Below the pieces are notes generated by a model. The model was not told where the DNA came from. It searched no databases and was given only the letters and a program-made list of their open reading frames with translations. Both the position numbers and the translations under genes were made by a program. From NCBI GenBank assembly GCA_913776825.1, contig CAJYPV010000026.1:540666-604665 (forward strand): a stretch of 64,000 bases of DNA, given 5' to 3'. This document shows, piece by piece, positions 63,560-64,000 of this stretch; within the stretch, counting starts at the first letter, position 1, and each line of letters starts with the position of its first letter. Origin of the DNA: Burkholderiaceae bacterium (GTDB lineage: Bacteria; Pseudomonadota; Gammaproteobacteria; Burkholderiales; Burkholderiaceae_C).

Positions 63560-64000
63560 TCAATCCGCGCTGACCACCTCCAGCCCCAGTCGCTCCGGAT
63601 CGCCGGAGCCGCGGCGCACCAGCACGGGCGGTTCTTCGGTCAGGTCGATGACGGTGGTGGGCTGCATGGCGCAGGCGCCGGAATTGATGATGAGCTGGAT
63701 CAGCTTGTCGTAGCGATGGGTGATTTCATCCGGATCGTTGAGCGGATCGGATTCGCCGGGCGGGATGAGCGTGGTCGCGAGCAGCGGCTGGCCGATCAAG
63801 GCCAGCAGGTCTTGCGTGACGCGATGGTCCGGGACCCGCAGGCCGATGGTGCGGCGGGACGGATGGGAGAGTCGCCGCGGCACTTCCTTGGTCGCTTCCA
63901 GGATGAAGGTGAAGGCGCCGGGCGTGGCGTTCTTCAGCAGCCGGTACTGTTTGTTGTCGACGCGGGCATAGCTGCCCAGCTCGCTGAGGTCGCGGCACAG
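63560..64000 (-). CDS. Sua5/YciO/YrdC-family protein (5' end outside window)
   Basis: Threonylcarbamoyl-AMP synthase family. About 147 codons of the C-terminal part are present: DNKQYRLLKNATPGAFTFIL, EVPRRLSHPSRRTIGLRVPD, DPDEITHRYDKLIQ and the end LVRRGSGDPERLGLEVVSAD. KNATPGAFTFILEATKEVPRR matches YciO/YrdC. The ending suggests the short YciO branch rather than long Sua5. Convergent with the RidA gene across the terminator. Confidence 0.88.
   Translation of the reverse strand: MCRDLSELGSYARVDNKQYRLLKNATPGAFTFILEATKEVPRRLSHPSRRTIGLRVPDHRVTQDLLALIGQPLLATTLIPPGESDPLNDPDEITHRYDKLIQLIINSGACAMQPTTVIDLTEEPPVLVRRGSGDPERLGLEVVSAD

Overview
The window is a high-GC bacterial chromosome segment. The gene set (urt urea transporter plus split urease operon, two-gene egtB/egtD ergothioneine locus, EpsA-type LuxR regulator, csp/infA pair, prfB with its programmed frameshift) fits a betaproteobacterium of the order Burkholderiales, probably the Roseateles/Mitsuaria/Rubrivivax group. 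That placement is inferred from gene content. No prophage, CRISPR array or intact insertion sequence was found.

Layout. 1-2865 (minus strand): start of the urea ABC transporter operon, urtA then urtB, which runs off the left edge. 3182-4803: an exported triple-repeat protein and an orphan ParD-like antitoxin. 4917-9391 (minus): a hybrid histidine kinase fused to an NCS1-type permease, translationally coupled to a LuxR-type response regulator. 9760-15163 (plus): urease operon ureA-ureJ-ureB-ureC-ureE-ureF-ureG, preceded by a sigma-54-like promoter with two upstream dyads; ureD is not in the window. 15487-26246: an exported protein of unknown function, a chemoreceptor, a LysR regulator divergent from an NAD(P)H:quinone oxidoreductase, and two regulators, a winged-helix ATPase and a beta-propeller sensor whose kinase part has lost its phospho-acceptor histidine. 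26527-32578: tRNA-Ser, apaH, a CNNM/CBS protein, a SapC-family protein, a lyase-family protein and a FeeM-like N-acyl amino acid synthase. 32762-36534: egtBD, EpsA-like regulator, VanZ-like protein. 36713-38251: tRNA-Thr and a cold-shock group (csp, small protein, infA). 38475-43808 (minus): fbp, pepN, prfB. 43978-53004: mostly unlinked metabolic genes. 53417-61635 (minus): a tightly overlapping nine-gene cluster (RDD, RDD, SpoIIM-like, membrane protein, DUF4129, DUF4350, MoxR, DUF58, DUF805). 61845-64000: ybaK, plsY, a RidA protein and a partial Sua5/YciO gene.

How the parts work together. UrtABCDE would import urea, urease would split it, and UreJ/UreE/UreF/UreG would deliver nickel and mature the enzyme. 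The permease-kinase/response-regulator pair sits between transporter and urease genes and is the natural candidate for a sensor of urea or a related nitrogen compound. The minus-strand 53-62 kb cluster resembles MoxR/DUF58 membrane-associated chaperone clusters. FeeM-like, EpsA-like and VanZ-like genes point to an exosortase/exopolysaccharide programme whose other genes lie elsewhere.

The observations most worth following up are the permease-fused kinase at the urea locus, the sigma-54-like urease promoter with twin dyads, the pseudo-histidine-kinase next to a winged-helix ATPase that shares a 19-bp upstream sequence with it, a dispersed hairpin repeat with a conserved loop present at 15.2 and 53.2 kb, and a probable CTG start in the RDD gene pair.
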